A stretch of DNA of 64,000 nt, taken from positions 124,001 to 188,000 of the forward strand of contig NZ_CAKVFS010000004.1 of the NCBI RefSeq assembly GCF_934746965.1. The letters run 5' to 3'. This stretch comes from an uncultured Methanobrevibacter sp. (GTDB lineage: Archaea > Methanobacteriota > Methanobacteria > Methanobacteriales > Methanobacteriaceae). A program made the translations under genes and the position numbers. Position 1 is the first letter of the stretch; every line of letters begins with the position of its first letter. Shown here one piece after another: positions 9,235 through 17,144 of the stretch. The notes below the pieces were generated by a model. The model saw only the letters and a list, made by a program, of their open reading frames with translations. It searched no databases and was not told the DNA's origin.

Positions 9235-10665
9235 ATGGTTAATAAAATTCGTTTAAGTATAGCTAAGTTTGCAGCTAAGATTGCTTCTCAAGTAGCTAAA
9301 TTAGGTTCTGGAAGTGGTGGAAATTTTCCAGGTCATGTTTTTTTTAAAGTTGCAGGGCAAGAAGCATTGTTTGATTTGTCTCATGAAATGAAAGTAGGTC
9401 CTATTTTAGTTACAGGTACTAATGGTAAAACAACTACCACAACACTTTTAATTAAACTTCTTTCTCATGATACAGAAATTAGAAAAAGTTTTGAAAATAA
9501 TACTATTAATTCAATCACTACAGGTATTTTAAAAGGAAAAGGTGATATTGGTGTTTTTGAGTATGGTATTAGAAATAAAACATATGGTATCCCAGATACT
9601 ATTCAAAGACTTGTTGATCCAATAGGTGTAGTTTATACTACAATTTCTCGTGAGCATTCTCAAGTAGCAGGTATTAAAAATCCTTTTGATGAATATGTGG
9701 AAGCTAAAACTTTACTTTCAAAAAATATGACTAAAGGAATTGTTATATCTAATGCAGATGATCCTTTAACTGCTAATATAGCAATAAATAAACAAAAGGA
9801 TATTAAAGTTAATTTTTATGGTTTGGATATTGATGATATTGATGATATTTTTGAAGGAAGCAATAGTTTAAACTGCCCTAATTGTGGTAAAAAATTAGAA
9901 TATTCTCAAAAGTTCCTGAATCATAGGGGGATATATGGTTGTTCTTGTGGTTTTAAACGTCCAGAACTTAATGTTAAATTAGTAGATGCTGATTTTAAAA
10001 CAGATGAATGGGATTTGACTATTGAAGGAGAATTGTATAATTATACAAATAATCAAGATGTTTCTTTTAATGTTGTTATATCAGTACCTCCATTTGGATT
10101 CCATAATATTTACAATACATTAGCTTCAATTACAGCATATGCATCTTTTACTCCAAGAATAGAAAATATTGAAAATACTATTAGAGATATTTTTAATAAT
10201 TTAGACATGTCTTTTATTCCTCCAGGAAGATTTGAAGTTGTTAAAATAGATTCCAACAAATATGTTGGGCTTGGTCAAGGAGATAATGGTGATGCTGCTA
10301 GAATTAATGCATTATTTATGGATCAATATATTGATGGTCCCTTAGAATTTATTTACACGACTCCTGATGTAAATGAGGAAGAAATATTTGAGGATCACTT
10401 AAAAGTTATTAAAAGTTTAAATCCTGAACATGTTATTGTTGTTCCTGGAAGAAAATCTATTGAAAAAGCTGAGGAATATTATAATATAATAGCTGAAGAA
10501 TTTGACGCTGTTTTTTATCCTTTAAGCTATGAAAAAATGGGTGAAAGAATTGATAAACTTGTTCAATTAGCACAAGATTCTAAGTATAATTATGTTATTA
10601 TGACGGGTTGTGGTGAAGAACAAGAAATGTGGGAAAATATAAAACAAAAATTAATTAAAAGATAA
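9235..10665 (+). CDS. MurT-like Mur ligase family protein (DUF1727)
   Basis: 476-residue Mur-ligase-fold protein. P-loop TGTNGKTTTT at ~61-70; a zinc-ribbon insert CPNCG...CSCG at ~214-240, characteristic of MurT; the C-terminal DUF1727 region includes PPGRFEVV and GLGQGDNGDAAR. In bacteria MurT works with the amidotransferase GatD to amidate lipid II. In pseudomurein-forming archaea related ligases are assigned to cell-wall peptide assembly, and that role is inferred here. No gatD neighbour is present; the next gene is convergent. RBS GAGAGGG precedes the ATG by 5 nt. Cytoplasmic, with no membrane segment. Confidence 0.88.
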   Translation: MVNKIRLSIAKFAAKIASQVAKLGSGSGGNFPGHVFFKVAGQEALFDLSHEMKVGPILVTGTNGKTTTTTLLIKLLSHDTEIRKSFENNTINSITTGILKGKGDIGVFEYGIRNKTYGIPDTIQRLVDPIGVVYTTISREHSQVAGIKNPFDEYVEAKTLLSKNMTKGIVISNADDPLTANIAINKQKDIKVNFYGLDIDDIDDIFEGSNSLNCPNCGKKLEYSQKFLNHRGIYGCSCGFKRPELNVKLVDADFKTDEWDLTIEGELYNYTNNQDVSFNVVISVPPFGFHNIYNTLASITAYASFTPRIENIENTIRDIFNNLDMSFIPPGRFEVVKIDSNKYVGLGQGDNGDAARINALFMDQYIDGPLEFIYTTPDVNEEEIFEDHLKVIKSLNPEHVIVVPGRKSIEKAEEYYNIIAEEFDAVFYPLSYEKMGERIDKLVQLAQDSKYNYVIMTGCGEEQEMWENIKQKLIKR

Positions 10666-11137
10666 TGTTATTTTCGATTATCTTTTTTATTTTTTTGTAA
10701 AATTCTGTGTTTTCAGATTTTATCTCATTAAATGATGAATCAATTTTACATCCGCATAAATCACAACTGCCTATGATATAGTCAGTACTATTCTTTTTAA
10801 TTAATATTCCAAAATATTCTTCTTTTAAATCCCCATATTTTTGAAATTCTTCTTTACTAAGTTTTATTGTTTCATCTTTCATGGAATAAATGTCACATTC
10901 GTTAAAAATAGGTATGAAAGCAAGCATTCCAAAAGTTATGAAAATATTTTCATGTTTTAAAACTTTTAAAGCTTTTTTAACATAGTTATCATCATTTTTA
11001 ATATTATATTTCTTTAATTCATTTATGTTATTAGAACCCATAGTGTAATTATCATGGATTATTGTAATAGCTAATTGGGGGTCAATGTAATTATTACAAT
11101 TAGATATAATATTTTCAATAGTTTTTCCAATATTCAT
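10655..11137 (-). CDS. Orphan protein overlapping ADP-ribosylglycohydrolase gene
   Basis: 160 residues from the ATG at 11137, chosen because AAGGTG lies 6 nt upstream on the minus strand; the frame is open further up but without a better site. No family recognised. It looks soluble and rich in Lys, Asn and Ile, with one compact cysteine group SCDLCGCK (~residues 128-135) that could bind metal. Its start lies 23 bp inside the 3' end of the upstream ADP-ribosylglycohydrolase gene, so the two are very likely translationally coupled and may act together. The 3' end overlaps the end of the convergent MurT-like gene by 11 bp. Confidence 0.7.
   Translation of the reverse strand: MNIGKTIENIISNCNNYIDPQLAITIIHDNYTMGSNNINELKKYNIKNDDNYVKKALKVLKHENIFITFGMLAFIPIFNECDIYSMKDETIKLSKEEFQKYGDLKEEYFGILIKKNSTDYIIGSCDLCGCKIDSSFNEIKSENTEFYKKIKKIIENNIIF
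10657..10690. terminator. Bidirectional terminator between convergent genes
   Basis: AAAAGATAAT (10657-10666) pairs perfectly with ATTATCTTTT (10677-10686) around a 10-nt loop. T-runs follow on the plus strand. It lies exactly where the MurT-like gene and the orphan gene converge. Confidence 0.7.
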
Positions 11138-12029
11138 TAATAACACCTTCATATTTTTCACATAATGTAATGACATTGTTTATTTTTTCAATTTGATTAA
11201 GCCAGTCTATAGGTATAGAATCAAATCCATAATAAATTCCTGAAAGCCCACCACAAATAGCAGCAATAGTGTCAGTATCTTCACCTAAATTAACAGCTTT
11301 TAAAACACTGTCTTTGTAATTGTCTGTTGTTTTTAAACAATAAATAACGCTTTCTAAAGTATCTATAACATAACCTGAACTTTTGATATCTTTGTTTAAA
11401 TCATCATTAAATATTCTTTTAAAATGTTTTAATTCATTTGAATTATTATAATATTTTTTAACTTTATCACTGGCTATTTTAATGTGTTCTTTAATTGTTA
11501 AATCAGATGAAAACATTGATTTAGCTATTTCAACATATAATACACAAGCTATTTTTGACCTTAAGTGAGCATGAGTTAAAGCAGATACATTTTCAATGGT
11601 TTCATAGTTAATATCTGGAATAAATGCAAGTGGTAAAATTCTCATTAAAGATCCATTTCCATTATCCATTTCTCCAGTCCCACCACAATTTAGAGCTTTA
11701 AAACCATCTTTAAACTTGGATAATGAGTTAAAAGTAGTTTCTCCATAATCAAATGTACCATATTGTGTGTATTTATCATTAAATAACCATTCTGAAAATT
11801 CAGATTGAATATCTTCGAAGTCAATAGCTTTTTTATTACAAATACTATTCATAGTGGCAAGTGTCATTGATGTATCATCTGAAAAAGTTCCTGGAGGCAT
11901 ATTATATGTTCCATAACCTTTCATCATTTTAACAGGGTTCTTTTGTAGTGTTTCACGTGAAGTAAACTCAACGGGAACTCCTAATGCATCACCTATAATA
12001 AATCCACATATTCCATCTTTAATTTTCAT
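11115..12029 (-). CDS. ADP-ribosylglycohydrolase family protein (DraG-like)
   Basis: 304 residues, full length for the family. These enzymes remove ADP-ribose from proteins or other acceptors using two metal ions. Seen: N-terminal GFIIGDALGVPVEF; FSDDTSMTLAT (~50-60), holding metal-binding Asp/Thr; NGNGSLMRILP (~125-135); and C-terminal GEDTDTIAAICGG (~250-262), holding the second Asp pair. All metal-ligand motifs look intact. It is first in a two-gene unit with the overlapping orphan. The target is unknown; DraG-type nitrogenase control is possible, but no nif genes are in view, and a detoxification role is equally possible. Confidence 0.9.
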   Translation of the reverse strand: MKIKDGICGFIIGDALGVPVEFTSRETLQKNPVKMMKGYGTYNMPPGTFSDDTSMTLATMNSICNKKAIDFEDIQSEFSEWLFNDKYTQYGTFDYGETTFNSLSKFKDGFKALNCGGTGEMDNGNGSLMRILPLAFIPDINYETIENVSALTHAHLRSKIACVLYVEIAKSMFSSDLTIKEHIKIASDKVKKYYNNSNELKHFKRIFNDDLNKDIKSSGYVIDTLESVIYCLKTTDNYKDSVLKAVNLGEDTDTIAAICGGLSGIYYGFDSIPIDWLNQIEKINNVITLCEKYEGVINEYWKNY

Positions 12030-12320
12030 AATTATAATTATTGCATTATAAAATACATAAATTATAACTATTACTTCATATAATTATTTAATATAATGAT
12101 TTTTGAAACGCAAAAGTTAATTTTAAAGTAGGGGTGTGGTGATGTTGAAGAATTATGTAATCTCTGCTGAAAATCCAAATTGGTCCAAATAGCATATGGG
12201 CCTCAACATAAAAGTGTTAAAAATAATTTGGAGATAATTCAAACAATTTTTGCTAAAGATGAAACAGATACATACTTTAAATAGTGAAATTATTGTAGAA
12301 AATAAGTGAGGAATCAAAAA
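12030..12320 (+). other. Intergenic region with short degenerate coding trace
   Basis: About 90 bp of AT-rich sequence after the divergent gene probably holds promoters. A possible start, ATG 12142 preceded by GGTG, reads 16 codons and stops at 12190. A second frame reads on from about 12180 to a TAG near 12290, as AYGPQHKSVKNN and then EIIQTIFAKDE. Joined, they look like a small protein fragment broken by one frameshift. The source gene is not recognised. Confidence 0.4.
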
Positions 12321-12851
12321 ATGGAAACTTTAGAAGTAATTAATAAAAGAAAAAGTATTAGGGCGTATAAAAATAAACAAATAAGTGAGGATGAGTTAAA
12401 TACAATTATTGGTGTAGCTAATAAAGCTCCAAATGCAGGACTCTTTCAAGTAACTGTTATTCAAAATTCTGAATTTTTAAAAGAGATTAATGATAAAACT
12501 AAAGAGTTTATGTTAAATTCTGAAGGTTTTATGCGTGAAAGAGCATTGATTCCAGGTTATGAACCATTGTATGGTGCTCCAACATTAATTGTTATTTCTG
12601 CACCTGATGGACCATTTACTCAAATAAATGTTTCAGCAGCTGCAACAACAATGATTTTAGCAGCTACTGATTTGAATGTAGGTACTTGCTATGTTGTATC
12701 CCCAATTCCTATTTTAACTCAATTTAAAGATAAATTAAATATTCCTGAAGGCTTTGTTCCTATTTCTGGTATTTTGATTGGTTATGAGGATGAATGCAGT
12801 ATTCCATCTCCTGAACGAGAAATTCCTGATAATATAAATTTCATTGGTTAG
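12321..12851 (+). CDS. Nitroreductase family protein
   Basis: 176-residue FMN-dependent oxidoreductase of the nitroreductase fold. The ATG at 12321 is used because GTGAGG lies 9 nt upstream; an in-frame GTG inside that element is less likely. N-terminal RKSIRAYKNKQISEDEL is the usual FMN-binding start; GAPTLIVIS and the AAATTMILAATDLNVGTCYV helix form the dimer core; GYEDE sits at the end. Short members in methanogens have unassigned substrates. It is followed after 6 bp by the zinc-ribbon membrane protein gene and is probably cotranscribed with it. Confidence 0.9.
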   Translation: METLEVINKRKSIRAYKNKQISEDELNTIIGVANKAPNAGLFQVTVIQNSEFLKEINDKTKEFMLNSEGFMRERALIPGYEPLYGAPTLIVISAPDGPFTQINVSAAATTMILAATDLNVGTCYVVSPIPILTQFKDKLNIPEGFVPISGILIGYEDECSIPSPEREIPDNINFIG

Positions 12852-12857
12852 ATTAAT

Positions 12858-13226
12858 ATGACTAGAATTTGTAAAAATTGTAATTTTGAAAATCAAGATA
12901 ATTATGATTATTGTGCTAAATGTGGAACTCCATTAGTTGAAGGTCTTAGTCCTAAAACATTTATTGTTTATAAAAATGTAGAAACAACTATTAATAAAAA
13001 ATTTTTAATTATATCTTATCTTATTACAATTATATTTTCATTTGGTGGGTTTGTAATAGATTTAATAGCTAAACATACTTCTATGGGATTTTTTAGCTTT
13101 TTCGGGTTTTTTATGCCATTTTTCTTATTACAGGCAAAAGATAATAGGATTAAAAAACATGGTGTTGTTCAGTTATTATTATCTTTTATAGGGTTTTTAT
13201 TGTTTATAAGAACATTACCATTATAA
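12858..13226 (+). CDS. Zinc-ribbon membrane protein
   Basis: 122 residues. An N-terminal zinc ribbon, CKNCNF...YCAKCGTPL (~5-25), is followed by a short linker and three hydrophobic helices (~48-66, 73-93, 100-120). Zinc-ribbon plus membrane proteins of this size are common in methanogens and have no assigned function. The gene lies 6 bp after the nitroreductase gene and ends at a strong terminator. Confidence 0.75.
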   Translation: MTRICKNCNFENQDNYDYCAKCGTPLVEGLSPKTFIVYKNVETTINKKFLIISYLITIIFSFGGFVIDLIAKHTSMGFFSFFGFFMPFFLLQAKDNRIKKHGVVQLLLSFIGFLLFIRTLPL

Positions 13227-13239
13227 AAAAAGAGTTTTT

Positions 13240-13267
13240 AAGTATTGTGTTAACAATACTTTTTTTT
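13240..13267 (+). terminator. Terminator after zinc-ribbon gene
   Basis: Perfect 9-bp stem AAGTATTGT (13240-13248) and ACAATACTT (13253-13261) with GTTA loop, followed by seven Ts. It stands between two convergent genes. Confidence 0.85.
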
Positions 13268-13275
13268 AAAAAAAT

Positions 13276-13767
13276 TTAAACAAAATGAATTTTTATATCT
13301 CCACTTAATAAACATCCTGGAATTTCTAAGTAATTCATATGGAAATCACTCATTGCTTTATCTGCTGCATCTCCACGATCCATACCGTCACCCCAGTCAT
13401 ATTGGCGAATGTCTGAAATAATGTCTCCACCAAATATTTTTTCTGAAGCATTATTATTTACAGTTACTACAATATTTGGAGATATGTTGTATGTGTATTC
13501 CATTATTTCTTTAGCTGCTTGATAAGGATTATTTTCATTAATCATGTAAATATTATGTAAAGTTCCATGTTCAGCATTAAATGAGCTTCCTGGATATATC
13601 CATTGGAATCCACCACTCATATTCCATGTTGCAGCCATGTCAACACCTGGAATACCTCCTTCGCTTTCATCTTCAGCTAGTATCAGTACACTAGAAGTTG
13701 CAGCTATTCCAATTATAACAATGATAATTAGAATTATAATTGCAAAAATAATTCTTCCAATTTTCAT
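13276..13767 (-). CDS. Membrane-anchored extracytoplasmic protein, unknown family
   Basis: 163 residues. One N-terminal hydrophobic helix (~5-30) begins with MKIGRIIFAIIILI, with no clear cleavage site, so the rest is probably displayed outside the membrane. The soluble part contains WNMSGGFQWIYPG and QYDWGDGMDRG stretches and N-glycosylation-type sequons (NIS, NNNAS region). No family recognised. Single gene, converging on the preceding operon and diverging from prs. Confidence 0.7.
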   Translation of the reverse strand: MKIGRIIFAIIILIIIVIIGIAATSSVLILAEDESEGGIPGVDMAATWNMSGGFQWIYPGSSFNAEHGTLHNIYMINENNPYQAAKEIMEYTYNISPNIVVTVNNNASEKIFGGDIISDIRQYDWGDGMDRGDAADKAMSDFHMNYLEIPGCLLSGDIKIHFV

Positions 13768-13857
13768 GATTTACAATTGTTTTTAACATTTAATATAGTT
13801 AACTTTTTTTATGTTGAAATTAAATATTAATTTATTATATTAATTTTTGGTGATAAT

Positions 13858-14754
13858 GTGATTATTGGTGGTTCAGCATCTCAAGACTTAGCGGCTCATG
13901 TAGCAGAAGAATTAAATGATGAATTATGTTATGTAGAAACTAAAAAATTCCCAGATGGAGAAAGATATTTACGTGTTGATGGAAAAATTGATGACGAAGT
14001 GACTGTTATTCAATCTACTGGATATCCTCAAGATGAGAACTTAATGGAATTATTATTTTTAATATCTAATCTTAAAGACCTTGGAGCTAAGAAAGTTAAA
14101 GTTGTTGTTCCGTATATGGGTTATGCAAGACAAGAAAAACGTTTCCATGATGGTGAAGCGATTTCTGCAAAAATTGTAGCTAATTTAATTCAAAGTGCAG
14201 GAGCTGATGAGTTCATTACATTTAATATTCATGAAAAATGTGTTTTAGACTTTTTTGATATTCCTACTACAAATATTTCTGCAATGGCTGCAATTGCTGA
14301 ATATATTGGTGGAAAAATTGATGAAAAACCTTTAATTGTAGCTCCTGATAAAGGTGCATATCCTTTTGCTCAAGAAATAGCTAGTATTCTCGATTGTGAA
14401 TGTACTTATTTGTCTAAAGTTCGTCTTGGACCAGATAAAGTAGAAACTAGAATTGTGGATGTTGAAGGAAGTTCTGATGAAACTGTTAATGTAGATTCAG
14501 TTAAAGATAAAAAAGCATTTATTATTGATGATATTATAGCTACAGGTGGAACTATTGTTAATGCAGTTAAAATATTAAAGGAATATGGTGCTAAATCTGT
14601 TGATGTTTGCTGTGTTCATCCTATTTTAGTAAATGGAGCTACTATGAGAATTTATGCTGCAGGTGCTAATAGTGTAATATCTACTAATTCATTATCTGCA
14701 GACAGTTCCCGTGTTTCACTTGCAAAAAGTATTGCAAATGTTTTGAGGGATTAA
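13858..14754 (+). CDS. prs: Ribose-phosphate pyrophosphokinase (PRPP synthetase)
   Basis: 298 residues. It makes phosphoribosyl pyrophosphate from ribose 5-phosphate and ATP for nucleotide, His, Trp and (in methanogens) methanopterin synthesis. The start is GTG 13858 with GGTGAT just upstream; it gives the family N-terminus MIIGGSASQDLA. Seen: PYMGYARQEKRF catalytic flexible-loop region (~85-96) and the PRPP-binding motif IIDDIIATGGT (~222-232). It is slightly shorter than bacterial forms, as usual in archaea. It is first in a tight operon with a small gene (1-bp gap) and uvrB (4-bp gap). Confidence 0.96.
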   Translation: MIIGGSASQDLAAHVAEELNDELCYVETKKFPDGERYLRVDGKIDDEVTVIQSTGYPQDENLMELLFLISNLKDLGAKKVKVVVPYMGYARQEKRFHDGEAISAKIVANLIQSAGADEFITFNIHEKCVLDFFDIPTTNISAMAAIAEYIGGKIDEKPLIVAPDKGAYPFAQEIASILDCECTYLSKVRLGPDKVETRIVDVEGSSDETVNVDSVKDKKAFIIDDIIATGGTIVNAVKILKEYGAKSVDVCCVHPILVNGATMRIYAAGANSVISTNSLSADSSRVSLAKSIANVLRD

Positions 14755-14755
14755 A

Positions 14756-15055
14756 ATGTTTGATAAAGATGCTATTAAAAAAGAGCTTATTGAAGGATCT
14801 AATATTATTTTAAAAAGATATGATGAAGATGATATTGTTGAAAGCATATCTGTTATGAATACAAAGGATCATGTTATTTTTTTAGGATCTTTAAAAGTTT
14901 TTAATGAAGGAAATGTTAAGAATATTGAGAAAAATTTAGAAAGCTGCTTTGATGATTATGGCATAATTAAAATAAGAAGTAAAAAAGTTATTCCGTGTTG
15001 TTCTATGCCATATTTTCATGTTAGTTTTCATATTACTGTTGATAATTTAATCTGA
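14756..15055 (+). CDS. Small conserved-looking protein between prs and uvrB
   Basis: 99 residues starting 1 bp after the prs stop and ending 4 bp before uvrB, so it is translated from the same message. No family recognised. It is an alpha/beta-looking protein with no membrane segment; a CC pair (KVIPCCSMPYFHVSF, ~80-94) and a C-terminal strand pattern are visible. The tight spacing supports a real gene. Confidence 0.7.
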   Translation: MFDKDAIKKELIEGSNIILKRYDEDDIVESISVMNTKDHVIFLGSLKVFNEGNVKNIEKNLESCFDDYGIIKIRSKKVIPCCSMPYFHVSFHITVDNLI

Positions 15056-15059
15056 GATT

Positions 15060-17021
15060 ATGAAAGAATTTAAACTTAATTCACCTTATAAACCATTAGG
15101 TGATCAACCAAAAGCTATTAATTCTTTAGTTGATGGAATTAAAAAAGGAGAAAGAGAACAAACTCTTTTAGGAGTTACTGGTTCAGGTAAAACTTTTACA
15201 ATGGCTAATATCATTGAAAAAGTTCAAAAACCAACTCTTATTATTTCACATAATAAAACATTAGCTGCACAACTTTACGAAGAGTTTAAAGAGTTTTTTC
15301 CAGATAATGCAGTTGAATATTTTGTTAGTTATTATGATTATTATCAGCCGGAAGCTTATGTGCCACGAACAGATACTTTCATTGATAAAGAATCTTCAGT
15401 TAATGAAGAAATTGATATAATGAGACATTCAGCTACACAATCTCTTCTATCTAGGGATGATGTGATTGTAGTAAGTAGTGTTAGCTGTATTTATGGTGTT
15501 GGTTCTCCAGAAGATTATGGTGAGTTTGCATTTGGAATTGCTGTAGGGGATAATTATGATAGGGGAGAAATTATCCGCAGACTTGTTTTTATGCAGTATG
15601 AAAGAAATGATATTGAATTTGCCAGAGGTCAATTTAGAGTTCGTGGGGATGTAATTGAGATTAATCCTGTTCATGGTACTCCCCCTATAAGAATTGAACT
15701 TTTTGGTGATGAAATTGATGCAATTAGTTTAATTGATAAAGTTACAGGTAAAAAAACTGAAAATTTAAAAAGATACATGATTTTTCCAGCAAAGCATTTT
15801 GTTGTTGGTCAAGATAAAATGGATGTAGCTATTAAAAATATTTCTGATGAGTTAGATGAAAGATTAAATGAGTTTAATTTATCAAATAAACTTGTAGAAG
15901 CTCAAAGATTAGAACAAAGAACACGTTTTGATATTGAAATGCTTCAGGAAATGGGGTATTGTCCAGGTGTAGAAAATTATTCTATGCATTTATCTGGAAG
16001 AAAATGGGGAGAAAAACCATATTCTCTTTTAAAATATTTTCCTGATGACTACTTGACAATTGTTGATGAATCTCATGTAACTTTACCTCAAATTCGTGGA
16101 ATGTATAATGGAGATAGAGCACGTAAGGAAACATTAGTGGAGCATGGTTTTAGATTACCTTCTGCTAAAGAAAATAGACCTCTAAGATTTGATGAATTTG
16201 AATCATCAATTAATCAGATTATTTATGTTTCAGCTACTCCAGGGGCTTATGAATTATCTCGTTCTACAAATGTTGTTGAACAAATTATTCGTCCAACAGG
16301 TTTAGTTGATCCTGAGGTGATCATACGTCCAGTTAAAGGTCAAGTTGAAGATTTACTTGGTGAAGTTAAAAAAAGAGCTAAAAAAGATGAAAGAGTTTTA
16401 GTTACAACTTTAACTAAGAAAATGGCTGAAGATTTAACTGATTACTATGCAAAAATAGGTGTTAAAGTTAGATATATGCATTCTGAAATAGATACTTTAG
16501 AGAGGATTGAAATTGTTGATGATTTAAGAAGAGGAACTTTTGATGTTTTAGTTGGTGTAAATTTACTTAGAGAAGGGTTGGATTTACCAGAGGTTTCTTT
16601 AGTAGCTATTTTAGATGCAGATAAAGAAGGATTTTTGAGAAATGAAACTTCTTTAATTCAGACTATTGGGAGGGCTGCAAGAAATAGTAATGGTCAAGTA
16701 ATTATGTATGCTGATGAAATGACGGATTCTGTTAAAAAAGCTAGTGAGATTACTCGCAAAAGAAGAAAACTCCAAATCAAATATAATGAAAAACATGGTA
16801 TTGTTCCTAAAACTACTAAAAGAGCACTTAAAGAGAAAAAAGAAGTTGAAAAATTAGATATTGGTGGAACTGATATTAGTAAAATACCTAAAGATGAATT
16901 ACGTTTGCTTATTAAGGATTTGGAAAGTGATATGAAAGATGCAGCTGCTAAACTTGATTTTGAAAAAGCAGCTAATTTGAGGGATCAAATAGCTACTTTA
17001 AAAGGTTTGAAAAAAAAGTAG
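15060..17021 (+). CDS. uvrB: Excinuclease ABC subunit B
   Basis: 653 residues, the usual UvrB length. Damage-verification helicase of bacterial-type nucleotide excision repair; it is loaded by UvrA and recruits UvrC. Seen: Walker A GVTGSGKT (~38-45); the beta-hairpin stretch YYDYYQPEAYVP (~92-103) that clamps DNA; DESHVT Walker B (~336-341); motif VI QTIGRAARN (~537-545); C-terminal UVR motif DLESDMKDAAAKLDFEKAA for UvrC contact. The system is bacterial in origin and occurs in some mesophilic methanogens by old transfer. uvrA follows after 123 bp; uvrC is not in this window. Confidence 0.97.
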   Translation: MKEFKLNSPYKPLGDQPKAINSLVDGIKKGEREQTLLGVTGSGKTFTMANIIEKVQKPTLIISHNKTLAAQLYEEFKEFFPDNAVEYFVSYYDYYQPEAYVPRTDTFIDKESSVNEEIDIMRHSATQSLLSRDDVIVVSSVSCIYGVGSPEDYGEFAFGIAVGDNYDRGEIIRRLVFMQYERNDIEFARGQFRVRGDVIEINPVHGTPPIRIELFGDEIDAISLIDKVTGKKTENLKRYMIFPAKHFVVGQDKMDVAIKNISDELDERLNEFNLSNKLVEAQRLEQRTRFDIEMLQEMGYCPGVENYSMHLSGRKWGEKPYSLLKYFPDDYLTIVDESHVTLPQIRGMYNGDRARKETLVEHGFRLPSAKENRPLRFDEFESSINQIIYVSATPGAYELSRSTNVVEQIIRPTGLVDPEVIIRPVKGQVEDLLGEVKKRAKKDERVLVTTLTKKMAEDLTDYYAKIGVKVRYMHSEIDTLERIEIVDDLRRGTFDVLVGVNLLREGLDLPEVSLVAILDADKEGFLRNETSLIQTIGRAARNSNGQVIMYADEMTDSVKKASEITRKRRKLQIKYNEKHGIVPKTTKRALKEKKEVEKLDIGGTDISKIPKDELRLLIKDLESDMKDAAAKLDFEKAANLRDQIATLKGLKKK

Positions 17022-17144
17022 ATATATTTATATATGTAAATGTATAATATTTGTTTGATACATTACGAATATTTTATTTTTCAAATGCTCTTAGATTAAT
17101 ATTATTAAATTTAAGTATTTGATAAAGTATTATGGAGGTTATTA

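Noticed and set aside
15447..15674. Minus-strand frame within uvrB
   Set aside because: Shadow of a well-conserved coding region.
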